Part shown: positions 27,434 through 35,850 of the stretch, in pieces
Layout: every line of letters begins with the position of its first letter
Position numbering within the stretch: the stretch's first letter is position 1
Source: Virgibacillus_R byunsanensis
Lineage (GTDB): Bacteria; Bacillota; Bacilli; Bacillales; Amphibacillaceae
Reading direction: 5' to 3'
DNA: 64,000 nt
NCBI RefSeq assembly: GCF_042675965.1
Contig: NZ_JBHTKJ010000007.1
Coordinates: 62,001-126,000, forward strand
The notes under the pieces: model-generated
Databases searched by the model: none
What the model was told of the DNA's origin: nothing
The model's input: only the letters and a program-made list of their open reading frames with translations
Translations under genes and position numbers: made by a program

Positions 27434-28426
27434 TTGGCGACAATAAAAGATATAGCACAAAAGGCAGGAGTTTCACCAGCAACTGTATCGCGAGTACTTA
27501 ATTACGATGCAAGCTTATCTGTTGCTGATAAAACAAAAAAGAAAATTTTAGAAGCTGCAGAGGACTTGTCGTATCGTAAAAGGTCTACGAATAAATACGT
27601 TGGTCAAAAGATTGCTGTTGTTCATTGGTATACGGAGAAGGAAGAACTAAGTGATCTTTATTATTTATCGATAAGACTAGGTGTCCAACAGCGTTGCAAA
27701 GAACTGGATATGAATCCAGAAATCTACTTTTTTGATAACATACATGAAATTAATGCTGATGAAATTGAAGGGATTATTGCTATAGGGAAATTTAGCATTT
27801 CTCAGGTAAAGGAGTTAACTGAAATAAATTCAAGGGTAATCTTTGTTGACTACAGTCCTGATGACGATAAGTTTGATGCAGTAGTCATTGACTTCGAAAA
27901 GGCCACCAAAAAAATAATTGATTATTTTATACAAACAGATCATCAAAAAATAGGATTTATCGGTGGTAGAGAGATTTTAAAGGGTGAAAACGAACCTCTA
28001 ATAGATTTACGTGAAAAAACATTTCAATTATATATGAGTGAAAAGGGATTGTATGATGAACGGTTTGAATTTGTTAGTACCTTCTCAGTAGATGACGGTT
28101 ATAATCTAATGAATCAAGCTATAGAGGAATTAGGTGATCAATTACCTACTGCCTTTTTCACTAGTAGTGATGTAATGGCAATTGGAAGTTTACGAGCACT
28201 TCATGAGGCTAATATTGCTGTGCCTGATCGTGTAAGCGTAATAGGGCTGAATGATATGTCTGTATCGAAATATGTATATCCATCGTTGAGTACCATTAAG
28301 GTATATACAGAAGTAATGGGCGAAACAGCAGTTGATACATTAATAGAACGGATTGAAGGAAGAAGCATTCCAAAAAAAATCTTTATATCAACTAAGTTAG
28401 TTATCAGAAAAAGTGTCAGATCTTAA
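27434..28426 (+). CDS. LacI/GalR-family transcriptional regulator
   Basis: About 330 residues. The N-terminal HTH with hinge is ATIKDIAQKAGVSPATVSRV, then LNYDASLSVADKTKKKI. The periplasmic-binding-protein-like sensor domain has IGFIGGREI, FFTSSDVMAIGSLRALHEAN and PDRVSVIGLNDM. TTG 27434 is taken as start because it places ATIKDIA at the N-terminus as in the family and AAAGGAAG lies upstream. It is probably the local repressor of the ABC operon. The terminator overlaps its stop codon. Confidence 0.85.
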   Translation: MATIKDIAQKAGVSPATVSRVLNYDASLSVADKTKKKILEAAEDLSYRKRSTNKYVGQKIAVVHWYTEKEELSDLYYLSIRLGVQQRCKELDMNPEIYFFDNIHEINADEIEGIIAIGKFSISQVKELTEINSRVIFVDYSPDDDKFDAVVIDFEKATKKIIDYFIQTDHQKIGFIGGREILKGENEPLIDLREKTFQLYMSEKGLYDERFEFVSTFSVDDGYNLMNQAIEELGDQLPTAFFTSSDVMAIGSLRALHEANIAVPDRVSVIGLNDMSVSKYVYPSLSTIKVYTEVMGETAVDTLIERIEGRSIPKKIFISTKLVIRKSVRS

Positions 28427-28442
28427 TGATCTGACTTTTTTA
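28415..28442 (+). terminator. Terminator of the LacI-type gene
   Basis: GTCAGATC-TTAAT-GATCTGAC is followed by TTTTTTATAC. The loop contains the TAA stop codon. Confidence 0.85.
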
Positions 28443-28453
28443 TACGGAAAGCC

Positions 28454-28482
28454 TTTACATTTTTCGACAAGTATTTTATACT
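28454..28482 (+). promoter_or_regulatory. Sigma-A promoter of the GntR-type gene
   Basis: The -35 box TTTACA (28454-28459), a 17-bp spacer and the -10 box TATACT (28477-28482) make a good vegetative promoter. The palindromic site at 28492 would cover the start of transcription. Confidence 0.65.
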
Positions 28483-28491
28483 AAACCCAAC

Positions 28492-28503
28492 TGGTTATAA
28501 CCA
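28492..28503. promoter_or_regulatory. Palindromic operator 1 of the hexosamine regulon
   Basis: TGGTTATAACCA is a perfect 12-bp palindrome about 10 bp downstream of the -10 box. A related site lies before agaS (29327). It is a likely binding site for the GntR/UTRA regulator encoded just downstream. Confidence 0.65.
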
Positions 28504-28556
28504 CATGAAATATGATATGTTTTACTGATATTTTTAAGGAGGTGGGATGAAATAAA

Positions 28557-29273
28557 TTGGATAAGACAAGTAAGGTTCCACTGTATTTACAATTAATGGA
28601 GGGCTTAGTTAAAAAAATTGATGCCCAGGAATATCAGGAGCACGAAAAGCTTCCTTCAGAGCGTGAGTTGTGTGAAATTTACGATTTGAGCCGTATTACG
28701 GTAAGGCAGACGTTGCAGGAGCTAGAGCGGGAAGGTTATATTTATAAGCTTCATGGTAAAGGGACGTTTGTTTCATCGAAATCATTTAATCAGAATTTGG
28801 TTAAGCTATATAGTTTTACAGAAGAAATGAAGGCAATGGGAAAGACTCCCACTACACAGGTTATCTCATTCCAGGAAATAGCAATTGATGAGCGGTTAGC
28901 TGCTAAGATAAATCTTGCACCATTGGATGAGGTGTATCAGGTCGTTCGTTTGCGGCTTGCAGATGAGGAACCATTGATGCATGAAATATCGTATTTGCCG
29001 AAGAAGAATTTTCCTGATTTAACGGAAAAGGATTTAAATCAACGCCCAATGTATGATGTGTTCTATGAGGATTATCAAATTCGAGTAACAAAAGCAGTTG
29101 AACGCTTTTCCGCAACCAGTGTGCGAAAAGAAGAAGCGGATCATTTGCAAACAAGTGTAGGGCAACCGGCGATGCTTATCAAACGTTTTGCGTACCACCA
29201 TGAAGATTTAATTGAGTATACCATAAGTGTAGCTCGTGGTGATAAGTTTGATTATACGGTTGAACTAACTTAA
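28557..29273 (+). CDS. GntR-family regulator with UTRA domain (AgaR/NagR-like)
   Basis: 238 residues. An N-terminal winged helix (LPSERELCEIYDLSRITVRQ then TLQELEREGYIYKLHGKGTF) is followed by a UTRA ligand domain (NLVKLYSFTEEMKAMGK; VYQVVRLRLADEEPLMHEIS). TTG 28557 is used with AAGGAGGTGGG upstream; a 2-codon ATG mini-frame lies between and cannot be the gene. UTRA proteins of this type sense hexosamine phosphates. Position before the GalNAc-type genes and the paired palindromes suggest it represses them and itself. Confidence 0.85.
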   Translation: MDKTSKVPLYLQLMEGLVKKIDAQEYQEHEKLPSERELCEIYDLSRITVRQTLQELEREGYIYKLHGKGTFVSSKSFNQNLVKLYSFTEEMKAMGKTPTTQVISFQEIAIDERLAAKINLAPLDEVYQVVRLRLADEEPLMHEISYLPKKNFPDLTEKDLNQRPMYDVFYEDYQIRVTKAVERFSATSVRKEEADHLQTSVGQPAMLIKRFAYHHEDLIEYTISVARGDKFDYTVELT

Positions 29274-29274
29274 A

Positions 29275-29310
29275 ACTCTATTAAGATAGTGTATTTTTTC
29301 TTAATAGAGT
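29275..29310. terminator. Hairpin after the GntR-type gene
   Basis: ACTCTATTAAGA and TCTTAATAGAGT form a 12-bp stem with a 12-base T-rich loop. No U-run follows on the plus strand, so it may be a weak terminator or only a secondary structure. Confidence 0.45.
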
Positions 29311-29326
29311 AATTTAAAGCCTTAAC

Positions 29327-29346
29327 TGGTTATGACAACATAACCA
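29327..29346. promoter_or_regulatory. Palindromic operator 2, before agaS
   Basis: TGGTTATG-ACAA-CATAACCA repeats the half-site TGGTTAT of operator 1, here with a 4-bp insert between arms. It lies 43-62 bp before the agaS start, in the promoter zone. Confidence 0.65.
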
Positions 29347-29388
29347 CTGTGATTGCTGTGATAAATACGTTAAAGATGGAGGATGAGA

Positions 29389-30561
29389 ATGTTTAATATA
29401 ACAGCTGAAGAATTAGAAAATAAACAAGCAGTTCATACTGCAACAGAGATTCAACAACAACCTGTCGTATGGCAGGAGTTGGTCGCCTCAATATTCCAAC
29501 AAAAAGAATCGCTAAGAGGTTTTATTGAATCAATTTATGCAAAACATCCTCAGGTGCGTGTTATTTTAACTGGTGCTGGAACTTCAGCATTTATTGGAGA
29601 TACAATCGTGCCTGAACTGCAGAAGGAACATCAAGGAAAGGTGCAATTTGAAGCAATTCCAACAACAGATATTGTTTCAAATCCAACAGCATATTTGTTC
29701 AAGGAAGTGCCAACTATTTTGGTATCGTTTGCAAGATCGGGGAACAGCCCAGAAAGTGTTGCAACTGTTGAACTTGGTGAACAACTTATTGATGAATTTT
29801 ACCAAGTTGTCATTACGTGTAATAAAGATGGCAAGCTTGCTCAAAACATTAAAAACGATGACAAAGCTATTACGGTATTAACGCCAGACAAAGCGCATGA
29901 TCAAGGGTTTGCGATGACAAGCAGCTTTACATGTATGATGATAGCGGCTTATGCATTGTTCACGGAGAAAGCATTTACTGGAAATGGAACGAAGCAGATT
30001 ATTGCAAATGCGGACAGATTAGTAGACACGGTGTCAGAAAGTGTTGATGACATTTTGAAATTTGACTTTGAACGAATTGTTTATTTGGGATCTGGTTCAC
30101 TTGCTCAGCTTTCCCATGAAGCAGCCTTGAAAATGTTGGAACTATCCGCTGGGAAGACTGTTGCCGTTCATGAATCATCACTCGGATTCCGTCACGGTCC
30201 TAAGTCCATTTTGAATGATAAATCAGTAGTTGTCGTGTTCATGTCACAGGATAAACACACACGAAAATACGATATGGATATTTTGCGAGAAGTAGCAGCT
30301 GAGGAATCAGTGAAGGTCGTAGCGCTTACCGAGAGAAATGATGCTGAAGTGGAGAAGCTAGCAGATTGGACAATTCCAGTCAATTTTGGAAAAGAAAATC
30401 TATCAAGTGATTATTACCTATCCTTGTTATACGTAATATTTGCTCAAACACTAGCATTAAAAAAATCACTGCAGCTTGGCATTACACCAGATAATCCAAG
30501 CCCGGATGGCATCGTAAATCGTGTTGTCCAAGGTGTTACGATCTATGATTACAAAAAGTAA
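29389..30561 (+). CDS. agaS: AgaS-like galactosamine-6-phosphate deaminase/isomerase (SIS domain)
   Basis: About 390 residues with two SIS domains: VILTGAGTSAFIGDTIVPEL and SFARSGNSPESVATVELGEQ in the first, IVYLGSGSLAQLSHEAALKM and ESSLGFRHGPKSILND in the second. AgaS converts galactosamine-6-phosphate to tagatose-6-phosphate and ammonia in the cytosol. ATG 29389 has GGAGG 6 bases upstream, whereas ATG 29383 abuts it. The following PTS, deacetylase, kinase and aldolase genes complete the pathway. A glucosamine-type isomerase is less likely given the tagatose enzymes. Confidence 0.85.
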   Translation: MFNITAEELENKQAVHTATEIQQQPVVWQELVASIFQQKESLRGFIESIYAKHPQVRVILTGAGTSAFIGDTIVPELQKEHQGKVQFEAIPTTDIVSNPTAYLFKEVPTILVSFARSGNSPESVATVELGEQLIDEFYQVVITCNKDGKLAQNIKNDDKAITVLTPDKAHDQGFAMTSSFTCMMIAAYALFTEKAFTGNGTKQIIANADRLVDTVSESVDDILKFDFERIVYLGSGSLAQLSHEAALKMLELSAGKTVAVHESSLGFRHGPKSILNDKSVVVVFMSQDKHTRKYDMDILREVAAEESVKVVALTERNDAEVEKLADWTIPVNFGKENLSSDYYLSLLYVIFAQTLALKKSLQLGITPDNPSPDGIVNRVVQGVTIYDYKK

Positions 30562-30600
30562 AACTACAAATTTATTAAAAATCTGAAAGGGATGAACAGT

Positions 30601-31080
30601 ATGTCAGGACCTAATATTTTATTAACTAGAATTGATAATCGGTTAATTCATGGACAAGTAGGAGTAACGTGGGTGAACCATCTTGGTGCTAACCTTGTGG
30701 TTGTTGCAAATGACAAGGTTTCAGAGGATGAGGTTCAGAAAAGCTTAATGGATATGGTGTTACCTGATGTGATTCAAGCACGTTATTTCTCATTGAAAAA
30801 AACAATCGATGTGATTCATAAAGCATCACCTCGTCAAAAGATATTCTTAGTTGTAAAAGATGTGCATGATGCGCTGGCACTAAAAGAAGGTGGCGTGCCG
30901 ATCGATCACATTAACGTTGGAAACATGCATTATGAAGAAGGCAAGAAACAAATCTCTTCTACTGTGTCTGTTGATGAAAAGGACATCGAGGCATTTAAGC
31001 GCTTGGATGAGCTGAATGTAGAACTGGATTTACGCAGAGTACCTGATGAAAAAGGTCAAAACATAATGAATCTATTGTAG
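30601..31080 (+). CDS. PTS IIB, mannose/sorbose family (AgaB/AgaV-like)
   Basis: About 159 residues of the EIIB-Man fold. The phospho-accepting histidine is in LTRIDNRLIHGQVGVTWVN. ATG 30601 is preferred over 30592 because GAAAGGG lies 9 bases upstream. It passes phosphate from IIA to the sugar crossing IIC-IID. Placement after agaS suggests N-acetylgalactosamine or galactosamine as substrate. Confidence 0.85.
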   Translation: MSGPNILLTRIDNRLIHGQVGVTWVNHLGANLVVVANDKVSEDEVQKSLMDMVLPDVIQARYFSLKKTIDVIHKASPRQKIFLVVKDVHDALALKEGGVPIDHINVGNMHYEEGKKQISSTVSVDEKDIEAFKRLDELNVELDLRRVPDEKGQNIMNLL

Positions 31081-31103
31081 AAATCTATTTTTTTAGAAAA
31101 CTT

Positions 31104-31170
31104 GGCTTATCGTTAAGCCTTAATGGCACTTATGTAGATAAGAAAGTTTTATACTCTTTTATCTACTAAA
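31104..31170 (+). promoter_or_regulatory. Two small hairpins between the IIB and IIC genes
   Basis: GGCTTA-TCGT-TAAGCC (31104-31119) and GTAGATAA/TTATCTAC (31134-31141, 31159-31166). The gap of 123 bp in an otherwise tight operon and these structures suggest attenuation or an RNA processing/stability site. Confidence 0.4.
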
Positions 31171-31203
31171 AAAAGAAAGAATTTTTAAGGGAGGGTTTTA
31201 TCC

Positions 31204-31974
31204 ATGTTATTGGAAGCTATTTTAATAGCAATTTGGGCCGGTATTATCGGTATCGATCTGTATAACGGGTTGACGCATATTCACCGTCCTGTTGTGACTG
31301 GTCTCGTAGTCGGAATGATTTTAGGTGATGTAACGACTGGTCTAATTGTCGGGGGTACATTGGAATTAATCTGGATGGGCATGGTGCCACTTGCGGGTGC
31401 GCAACCGCCTAACGTTGTAATTGGTGGGGTTATTGGTACTGCATTTGGTATTATCGCAGGCCAGGATCCACAAGTAGCCGTTGGTGTAGCAATTCCATTT
31501 GCTGTAGCGATGCAAGGTTTAATCACACTATTTTTCACAGTGTTTGCGCCAGTTATGCATAAGGCAGATCAATATGCACTGGATGCGAATTACCGGGGAA
31601 TCGATAGGATCAACTATTTAGGTTTAGGGATACTATTTGTCTTTAATGGACTAATTGCGTTCTTACCCATCTATTTTGGTGCGGAAAAAGCAGCTGCATT
31701 TGTTGAAACGGTTCCCCAATGGATTATTGATGGCTTGTCCATTGCAGGTGGAATCATGCCAGCAATTGGTTTTGCGATGTTATTGAAAATCATGATGAAG
31801 ACTGAATACGTTATGTTTTTTATTGTAGGGTTTGTCCTTGCAGCGTATCTGGGAATGCCAATTCTCGCAATTGCATTGATCGGTCTGGCGATTGCCTTGT
31901 ATGACTTTTATAAAAACAAGCAAGGACCAGATAATCAACCACCTCGAGAGGAGGAAATAACTGATGGAATCTAA
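31204..31974 (+). CDS. PTS IIC, mannose/sorbose family (AgaC/AgaW-like)
   Basis: 256 residues, highly hydrophobic. Family motifs are LYNGLTHIHRPVVTGLVVGM and GGTLELIWMGMVPLAGAQPP then NVVIGGVIGTAFGI. It forms the channel with IID. Its 3' end overlaps the IID start by 11 bases, so the subunits are co-translated. AGGGAGGG precedes the ATG. Confidence 0.9.
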   Translation: MLLEAILIAIWAGIIGIDLYNGLTHIHRPVVTGLVVGMILGDVTTGLIVGGTLELIWMGMVPLAGAQPPNVVIGGVIGTAFGIIAGQDPQVAVGVAIPFAVAMQGLITLFFTVFAPVMHKADQYALDANYRGIDRINYLGLGILFVFNGLIAFLPIYFGAEKAAAFVETVPQWIIDGLSIAGGIMPAIGFAMLLKIMMKTEYVMFFIVGFVLAAYLGMPILAIALIGLAIALYDFYKNKQGPDNQPPREEEITDGI

Positions 31975-32785
31975 TCACTATCAATATGAAGACCAAACAG
32001 AAGCGAAGGAACTGCAACCGAAACAATTACGCCATTTAGCTTGGAGATCTTTACTATTACAAGCATCGTTTAACTATGAAAGAATGCAAGCAGCTGGCTG
32101 GCTCTATTCGATTTTACCGGGGCTCCGTCAGATTCACAAAAATAAAAAAGATTTAAGTAAATCGATGAAAGATAATATGGAGTTTTTCAATACGCATCCA
32201 TTCCTCGTTACCTTTATTATGGGAATTATTCTCGCAATGGAAGGTAAGAAAGAGGACAGAGAAGCAATTCGTGGTATTAAAATTGCCACAATGGGTCCAC
32301 TAGGTGGTATTGGGGACGCGATGTTCTATCTAACGCTACTCCCGATCACAGCTGGTATTGGTGCCTCACTGGCAGTAGATGGAAACTTTATGGGGCCAAT
32401 CGTGTTCTTACTGATGTTTAACGTTATTCATTTTGGTGTACGCTTTGGTTTAATGACTTATGGGTATAATACTGGTGTAAAAGCGATATCCAAATTAAAA
32501 GAAGGAACACAGCATGTTTCTCGTGCGGCATCTATTGTTGGTTTAACAGTAGTTGGTGGTCTAATAGCGACGTACGTTTCATTCAACATTGATTATGTAT
32601 GGGTATCTGGCGAATCTGAATTGAATATACAAAGTGATGTATTAGATCAAATTATGCCTGCCATGCTTCCACTAGGCTATACGTTGTTAGTGTATTGGTT
32701 GCTGAAAAGAGGACGTTCTCCACTAACATTAATTGGTCTTACTGTTGTAGTTGGACTAATCGGATCATTCTTTAATATCTTATAA
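31964..32785 (+). CDS. PTS IID, mannose/sorbose family (AgaD-like)
   Basis: 273 residues. Typical IID features are LAWRSLLLQASFNYERMQAA then GWLYSILPGL, NTHPFLVTFIMGIILAMEG, and GPLGGIGDAMFYLTLLPI. The membrane portion is C-terminal. Only the mannose superfamily of PTS has a separate IID, which fixes the family. It works with IIC and IIB. Confidence 0.9.
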   Translation: MESNHYQYEDQTEAKELQPKQLRHLAWRSLLLQASFNYERMQAAGWLYSILPGLRQIHKNKKDLSKSMKDNMEFFNTHPFLVTFIMGIILAMEGKKEDREAIRGIKIATMGPLGGIGDAMFYLTLLPITAGIGASLAVDGNFMGPIVFLLMFNVIHFGVRFGLMTYGYNTGVKAISKLKEGTQHVSRAASIVGLTVVGGLIATYVSFNIDYVWVSGESELNIQSDVLDQIMPAMLPLGYTLLVYWLLKRGRSPLTLIGLTVVVGLIGSFFNIL

Positions 32786-32855
32786 ATTTTACTGGGTACA
32801 GGTTTTCTTGGGATAGAAAACCTTACCTTGTTCATCATGAGAAAGGGTGAAGAAA

Positions 32856-33272
32856 ATGATTGGCATTGTACTGACAGGTCATGGATCATTCCCAAATGGT
32901 TTGCTTGAATCTGTTGAATTGATTGCAGGGGAAGTCAAGCAAGTAGAGGTCATTCCGTTTGAAGAGGATCAGGATAAATTAGAGCAAGCAGTTGTAAAAG
33001 CAATTGACGAGGTAGACACAGGTTCAGGTGTTGTCTGTTTTACAGATTTAGCAGGTGGAACGCCATTTAACGTGTGCTCACGCGTTGCTTCTTCAAAAGA
33101 AAACATACGCGTAATTGGTGGTACAAATTCACCAATGCTGCTGAGTGGATTATTTCAGCGAGAGTTAGAAGTTGAAACGTTCGTTGAGGCAGTATTGAAA
33201 GAAGGTAAAGAAAACATAAAGCAATTCGAAGTAAAGAAAAAACAAGTACCTGAAGATGCAGATGGAATATAA
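32856..33272 (+). CDS. PTS IIA, mannose family (AgaF-like)
   Basis: About 138 residues of the EIIA-Man fold. The phosphorylated histidine is in IGIVLTGHGSFPNGLLES (about residue 9), followed by VCFTDLAGGTPFNVCSRVA. ATG 32856 is used because GAAAGGG lies 8 bases upstream; GTG 32847 overlaps that site. It takes phosphate from HPr. It completes the IIB-IIC-IID-IIA set. Confidence 0.9.
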   Translation: MIGIVLTGHGSFPNGLLESVELIAGEVKQVEVIPFEEDQDKLEQAVVKAIDEVDTGSGVVCFTDLAGGTPFNVCSRVASSKENIRVIGGTNSPMLLSGLFQRELEVETFVEAVLKEGKENIKQFEVKKKQVPEDADGI

Positions 33273-33275
33273 GCG

Positions 33276-34424
33276 ATGACATATTTTATAAAAGCAGACC
33301 GTTTTTTACTTGAACAGGAGGAAAAGCGGGGCGGTTATCTGCAAGTGGAAAATAGTCGTTTTGGTGGATTTGTTGATGTTGTTCCAACGGGTGCTGAGGT
33401 CATCGATTGGAGCGGTCATACGATTGCTCCGGGATTATTTGATACGCACATTCACGGTATTAACGGCCATGACATTATGGATGGTCGGGTTGATGCAGTT
33501 TACGGGATTTCAGACGCTATTTTGAAACTTGGTGTAACACGGTTTTTGCCGACTACACTCACATCTTCAAAGGACGACTTGGATCGTGCGATTTCAGCTG
33601 TGGCGCAGGCTACTAATGAAGGCTTGAGTGGCGCTCAATCAGAAGGTATATTTTTAGAAGGACCTTATTTTACGGAAAAATATAAAGGTGCGCAAAATCC
33701 AGGTTACTTCCGTGATCCGGACGTTGCAGAATTTTGTGAATGGCAGAGGCTTGCTGCGGGATCAATTGTAAAAATTGCCCTGGCGCCTGAACGAGATGAC
33801 TCGATGGCGTTCATTCGTACGGTAAGTGAGTCGGGTGTGCTGGTGAGTCTGGCACATACAGACGCCAGCTACGAATGTTGCGTAAATGCTATTGAAGCTG
33901 GAGCGCAGAATTTTGTTCATTTATTTAATGGCATGTCAGGACTGCATCACCGGGAGCCCGGCGTGGTGGGTGCAGCGTTTGCTAGTCAGAAGTCGTATGC
34001 TGAGCTCATTTGTGATGGACATCATGTGCACCCGGACGTGGCAGCGTTGGCCGCTCGTGTGAAAGGTGAAAAGCTTATGTTGATCACCGACTGTATGCGT
34101 GCAGGTTTGAAGCCAGATGGAAGGTACCAGCTTGGTGAATTCCCTGTCGTTATGCAGGATGGCATAGCCCGAACAGAGACAGGCTCATTGGCAGGCAGCA
34201 CACTTCGTTTGATTGAAGGTGTGAAAAATTTACAAGCATGGAGCAATAAGCCGTTGCATGAAGTCTGGCATCGCGGCTCACTATCACCAGCCATGAGTCT
34301 TGGCCGAGATAATGAGCTAGGGAGCATTGAGTCTGGCAAAGTTGCAGATTATGTCGTGCTTGACGGTGACTTGGAAGTGAGAGCTACAGCTGTTGCTGGT
34401 GAGGTTAAGTATTGTAAAGATTGA
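33276..34424 (+). CDS. N-acetylhexosamine-6-phosphate deacetylase (NagA/AgaA family)
   Basis: 382 residues, amidohydrolase fold. Metal and active-site motifs are APGLFDTHIHGINGHDIMDG, GIFLEGPYF, SLAHTDASYE, HLFNGMSGLHHREPG and LITDCMRAG. It removes acetate from the imported amino-sugar phosphate. The AgaS and tagatose enzymes nearby argue for N-acetylgalactosamine-6-phosphate, though NagA and AgaA cannot be parted by eye. It starts 3 bases after the IIA stop. Confidence 0.85.
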   Translation: MTYFIKADRFLLEQEEKRGGYLQVENSRFGGFVDVVPTGAEVIDWSGHTIAPGLFDTHIHGINGHDIMDGRVDAVYGISDAILKLGVTRFLPTTLTSSKDDLDRAISAVAQATNEGLSGAQSEGIFLEGPYFTEKYKGAQNPGYFRDPDVAEFCEWQRLAAGSIVKIALAPERDDSMAFIRTVSESGVLVSLAHTDASYECCVNAIEAGAQNFVHLFNGMSGLHHREPGVVGAAFASQKSYAELICDGHHVHPDVAALAARVKGEKLMLITDCMRAGLKPDGRYQLGEFPVVMQDGIARTETGSLAGSTLRLIEGVKNLQAWSNKPLHEVWHRGSLSPAMSLGRDNELGSIESGKVADYVVLDGDLEVRATAVAGEVKYCKD

Positions 34425-34897
34425 TTTTCTGCTGAAAACGGTGATTGAATTGTAGGGGGTTGGCGCGGTACAGCATGAGTTGAGCTATAATTGCTGAAAG
34501 CTGGGCAAAATCTGTGCACTTACAGCCTGAACTTGTGCAATAATCGTGAAAAGATATGCAAGAGCAATACATGTAAGGTGGATTTTCTGCATTCGCAGAA
34601 AATCTTCAGATTGGAAGAGGAAGTTGTGCAATAAATGGGTAAAGTTGTGCAACTCCGGCCGAAAGCTGTGCAATAACGGCAAAAAGTTGTGCAACACCAT
34701 CCGAAAGCTGTGCAATAACGGCAAAAAGTTGTGCAACACCGTCCGAAAGCTGTGCAATAACGGCAAAAAGTTGTGCAACACCGTCCGAAAGCTGTGCAAT
34801 AACGGCAAAAAGTTGTGCAACTCCGCCCGAAACTTGTGCATCAATCACCAGAATAGTCACCTATTAAAATAAAAAGGTTTTCTGCCCCGCAGAAAAC
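34422..34897. repeat. 21/42-bp periodic array with flanking hairpins (class I)
   Basis: Between the deacetylase and aldolase genes. A full hairpin GATTTTCTGC-ATTC-GCAGAAAATC lies at 34581-34604, a shorter one GTTTTCTGC-CCC-GCAGAAAAC at 34877-34897, and a half-decayed one at 34431. Between them, 42-bp units occur. GTGCAATAACGGC starts at 34668, 34710, 34752 and 34794, and each unit is two related 21-mers (AAGCTGTGCAATAACGGC; AAGTTGTGCAACACCGTC). Open frames on both strands arise only because 21 is a multiple of 3. Non-coding. Confidence 0.85.
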
Positions 34898-34928
34898 TCA
34901 ACATTTTTTACTAAAGAGGAGGAGCATC

Positions 34929-35786
34929 ATGGGATACGTACAAAATACGAAAGAAATGCTTATAAAAGCTAGAAAAGAAGGGTATGCGGTACCTGCTTTC
35001 AATATTCATAACCTGGAAACAATTCAAACGGTGATTGACGCTGCGGTTGAAACACGCTCACCAGTTATTTTGGCTGCGACACCTGGGACAATGAAATATA
35101 GTGGTCGTGCTTATATCCAGGCGATTGCTGAGGTTGCTGCGAAGGAAAATGATATCCCGATTGCATTGCATTTGGATCATCATGAAACGATTGAGTCTAT
35201 TGAAGAATCGCTTGAGCTCGGCGTGAAAGCTGTTATGATTGATGGATCACACGCTGATTTTGAAGAAAATATTAAAATCTCGAAAGCTGTAGTAGATAAA
35301 GCGCATAAATATGGCGCGACTGTTGAAGCGGAACTTGGCAAATTAGTTGGTCAAGAGGACGACAAGATTGTTGAGGCGGAGGATGCTGCGTATACAGACC
35401 CTGATGTGGCACAGGAATTTGTCGAGCGAACTGGTATTGATTCACTCGCTGTAGCAATCGGAACGGGCCACGGCCTATATGAAACAAAGCCGAATCTAGA
35501 TTTTGAGCGTTTGGAAAAAATTAAAAATCTGGTAGAGATTCCAATCGTGCTACACGGTGCATCAGGAATTTCTAAAGAAGATGTGCAAAAATCCATCTCA
35601 CTAGGTTGCGCAAAAGTAAATATATCAACTGAGTTAAAAATTCCTTTCTCAACAGGATTGCGTGACTTCATGATGGAGAATCCAGAAGAAACAGATCCAC
35701 GTAAATATATGAAACCAGCCAAAGAGGCAATGAAAGAAGCGGCAATTGAAAAAATCAAAATTTGTATGAGTGACGGTAAGGCATAA
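34929..35786 (+). CDS. Class II tagatose/fructose-bisphosphate aldolase (GatY/KbaY-like)
   Basis: 285 residues. Zinc-aldolase motifs are ALHLDHHETIESIEESLELG, VEAELGKLVGQED, AIGTGHGLYETKP, and IVLHGASGISKEDVQKSISL. It cleaves tagatose-1,6-bisphosphate to dihydroxyacetone phosphate and glyceraldehyde 3-phosphate. The opening (MLIKARKEGYAVPAFNIHNL) and length fit GatY/KbaY, and the tagatose-6-phosphate kinase next door supports this. Fructose-bisphosphate specificity is the alternative. AGAGGAGGAG precedes the ATG. Confidence 0.85.
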   Translation: MGYVQNTKEMLIKARKEGYAVPAFNIHNLETIQTVIDAAVETRSPVILAATPGTMKYSGRAYIQAIAEVAAKENDIPIALHLDHHETIESIEESLELGVKAVMIDGSHADFEENIKISKAVVDKAHKYGATVEAELGKLVGQEDDKIVEAEDAAYTDPDVAQEFVERTGIDSLAVAIGTGHGLYETKPNLDFERLEKIKNLVEIPIVLHGASGISKEDVQKSISLGCAKVNISTELKIPFSTGLRDFMMENPEETDPRKYMKPAKEAMKEAAIEKIKICMSDGKA

Positions 35787-35793
35787 GCAATCA

Positions 35794-35828
35794 AGAAGGA
35801 GGGGTGAGAGAACGTTCTCACTCCTTTA
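35794..35828 (+). terminator. Hairpin between the aldolase and kinase genes
   Basis: GGTGAGA..TCTCACTCC around a central GAACGTTC palindrome, followed by TTTACTATT. Partial terminator or stability structure inside the operon. Confidence 0.5.
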
Positions 35829-35850
35829 CTATTAGGTGAGGTGATACGAC

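Noticed and set aside
34485..34872. Open frames on both strands with heptad-like repeats (LHNFLPLLHSF, KLCNNGKKLCN)
   Set aside because: They arise because 21-bp repeats keep three frames open. No ribosome sites, and the same hairpin-array element elsewhere has other sequences and frames.
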